Source: Natrinema soli (GTDB taxonomy: Archaea > Halobacteriota > Halobacteria > Halobacteriales > Natrialbaceae). From it: a DNA stretch of 15,754 nt. Location of the stretch: positions 1 to 15,754 of the forward strand of contig NZ_JAQIVI010000455.1 in assembly GCF_028618695.1 (NCBI RefSeq). Direction: 5' to 3'. Made by a program: the position numbers and the translations under genes. The notes beneath the pieces are model-generated. The model was not told where the DNA came from. It saw only the letters and a list, made by a program, of their open reading frames with translations, and did not search any database. Positions 14,791 to 15,754 of this stretch are shown piece by piece. The first letter of the stretch is position 1, and each line of letters begins with the position of its first letter.

Positions 14791-15083
14791 GATCCGTTGT
14801 GGTAAGTACAGCCCAAGGAGTTACCGCTGCGGTTAGATTGCACTCGCAGCACCCGCGAACGAGCGAAGCGAGTGAGCGGCCTTTTTAGCGCGATTTTTGC
14901 GCCAAGTGGGTCCGAATAGCGCGGGACGACGGTTCCCGGACCGTTCGCGTGGCGTCGCCGCGCGAAGACGCAGCGAAGAATCTTGGGGCGGAAAAGATAC
15001 GTATACACGTGTACTAATAGTGCGATTCGGTGTGGTACTCCTGTGGTTATGGCAACTCATCGACCGGAGGAATACCGGACGAG
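14791..15083. other. Intergenic stretch between the TBP gene and the zinc-ribbon/TRAM-like gene
   Basis: Non-coding as far as I can see. It contains GC-rich simple sequence (GAACGAGCGAAGCGAGTGAG near 14858) followed by T-runs (CTTTTTAG and GATTTTTG, 14881-14899) that could end transcription from the left, and a GC-rich stretch to ~14990. The frames open across it are arginine-rich shadows. Confidence 0.35.
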
Positions 15084-15410
15084 CTACGATCCCGTTTCGA
15101 TGAGTTCCGCTTCTCCGTGCGTCTCGTCGACGGTGGTAACTCGAACCGTGGCCTCGATCGCTGCAATGTCTTCCTCGAGAAAGAGGACGAATCCACTCTC
15201 GGTTTTGCAAACGAGCGTTCCGTCAGGTTTCTCATCGACGATATCGACAGTGACCTCCTCCCCGGGCTCAGGTTTCCCGCCGAGGGGCTCCCCGCACCGC
15301 CAACAGTCCGTTTCGTATTCTGCAGACCCTTCTGGGGCATTGTTTGCCCCACATCGAGGCGTATCACACTTGATGAATGAGTCGTGTTTCCCTGGATGAT
15401 AGCGTCCCAC
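15084..15410 (-). CDS. Small zinc-ribbon protein with TRAM-like C-terminal domain
   Basis: About 108 residues from GTG 15410. The N-terminal half has Cys15 and Cys20 (CDTPRC) and Cys36 and Cys39 (CWRC), a four-cysteine zinc-ribbon arrangement. The C-terminal half (PGEEVTVDIVDEKPDGTLVC, SGFVLFLEEDI, then ATVRVTTVDETHGEAEL) fits a TRAM/OB-like beta barrel, a domain that usually binds RNA; I infer a nucleic-acid role. The frame is open to ATG 15479, but I prefer GTG 15410: a TATA-like CATATTTTTAG (15443-15433) lies ~28 bases before it, giving a leaderless message, and the extra residues look unlike coding sequence. Stands alone on the minus strand. Confidence 0.65.
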   Translation of the reverse strand: MGRYHPGKHDSFIKCDTPRCGANNAPEGSAEYETDCWRCGEPLGGKPEPGEEVTVDIVDEKPDGTLVCKTESGFVLFLEEDIAAIEATVRVTTVDETHGEAELIETGS

Positions 15411-15432
15411 GTCGCAACGGATGCCGGTAGTC

Positions 15433-15443
15433 CCTAAAAATAT
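15433..15443 (-). promoter_or_regulatory. TATA box of the zinc-ribbon/TRAM-like gene
   Basis: CATATTTTTAG on the minus strand centres about 28 bases before GTG 15410. It is the only AT-rich promoter-like stretch nearby and argues against the longer ATG start at 15479. Confidence 0.45.
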
Positions 15444-15754
15444 GCCGCTGATCGCCTGGTTACACTGTAACCGATGCACACGAGGCGATTCAATCTATTG
15501 CGTCGTGGACCGCCCCGAGGTCAAACCCTGAGGCACTGATCTGCTGCGCCTGTAGCAGGGACGTGTCTCGTCTGATTCAGGGACTGGTTTCCGGTTGAAG
15601 CCTACGACGGCGGGGGAGGAGAGTATCCATCTCTTGGAGACCGAACAGCGACCAGTTGTCGTCGAGATCCTCACCAAGCCCATCAACGCATCCGTTCTAG
15701 TTTAGCGACTGGCTGAAACGGAGATCACGCCGAAATTGCGTCGAGTCTGACCGC
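15444..15754. other. Terminal stretch with no supported gene
   Basis: I see no gene here. A minus-strand frame (about 15696-15577) reads DGLGEDLDDNWSLFGLQEMD, which looks protein-like, but it is closed on both sides, has no usual start and is only ~40 codons. It could be part of a decayed gene or chance. Confidence 0.3.

Noticed and set aside
14833..15210. Minus-strand frames between the TBP and zinc-ribbon genes
   Set aside because: Arginine/serine-rich shadow-like composition and overlap with the 3' half of the zinc-ribbon/TRAM-like gene.

Overview
The window looks like a haloarchaeal chromosome or large replicon. The evidence is GC-rich codons with acidic proteins, Tat-type lipoprotein signals on both substrate-binding proteins, a bacterio-opsin-activator-type HTH regulator, an archaeal TATA-binding protein, and short or absent leaders behind AT-rich TATA boxes. 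I cannot name a species.

Layout. (1) 1-3292, plus strand: the end of a peptide/nickel-type ABC importer (ATPase cut by the window edge, lipoprotein substrate-binding protein) tightly coupled to a SAM-dependent methyltransferase. (2) 3357-7299, minus strand: two tandem COG0523/CobW-type GTPases, then the C-terminal piece of a ZnuA-like metal-binding protein, a 73-residue haloarchaeal protein, the first ~31 codons of a ZnuC-like ATPase, and a complete creatininase-family amidohydrolase. I read the ZnuA and ZnuC pieces as the wreck of a zinc ABC transporter. (3) 7397-11657: three NikR-family genes (one plus, two minus) around a complete NitT/TauT-type ABC importer on the minus strand. The three NikR copies differ at the nickel-ligand positions: H/H/Y/C, H/H/C/C and canonical H/H/H/C. 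The canonical copy has lost its DNA-binding domain. (4) 11666-13206: an HTH_10 regulator divergent from a short-chain dehydrogenase, in visibly more AT-rich DNA. (5) 13207-15754: a complete TATA-binding protein gene between repeat elements of one inverted-repeat family, then a small zinc-ribbon/TRAM-like protein on the minus strand. The last ~340 bases hold no gene I can support.

Working together: most of the first 11.6 kb concerns transition metals. COG0523 GTPases are metal chaperones often induced by zinc limitation, NikR proteins sense nickel, and the left-end importer is of the family that includes NikABCDE. The best reading is a metal-homeostasis island that has lost and rearranged parts: a zinc importer reduced to fragments and a NikR reduced to its sensor domain. 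A NitT/TauT importer of unknown substrate sits inside the NikR cluster. The most unusual signals are the NikR ligand divergence, the two gene wrecks, and the inverted-repeat elements around the TBP gene.
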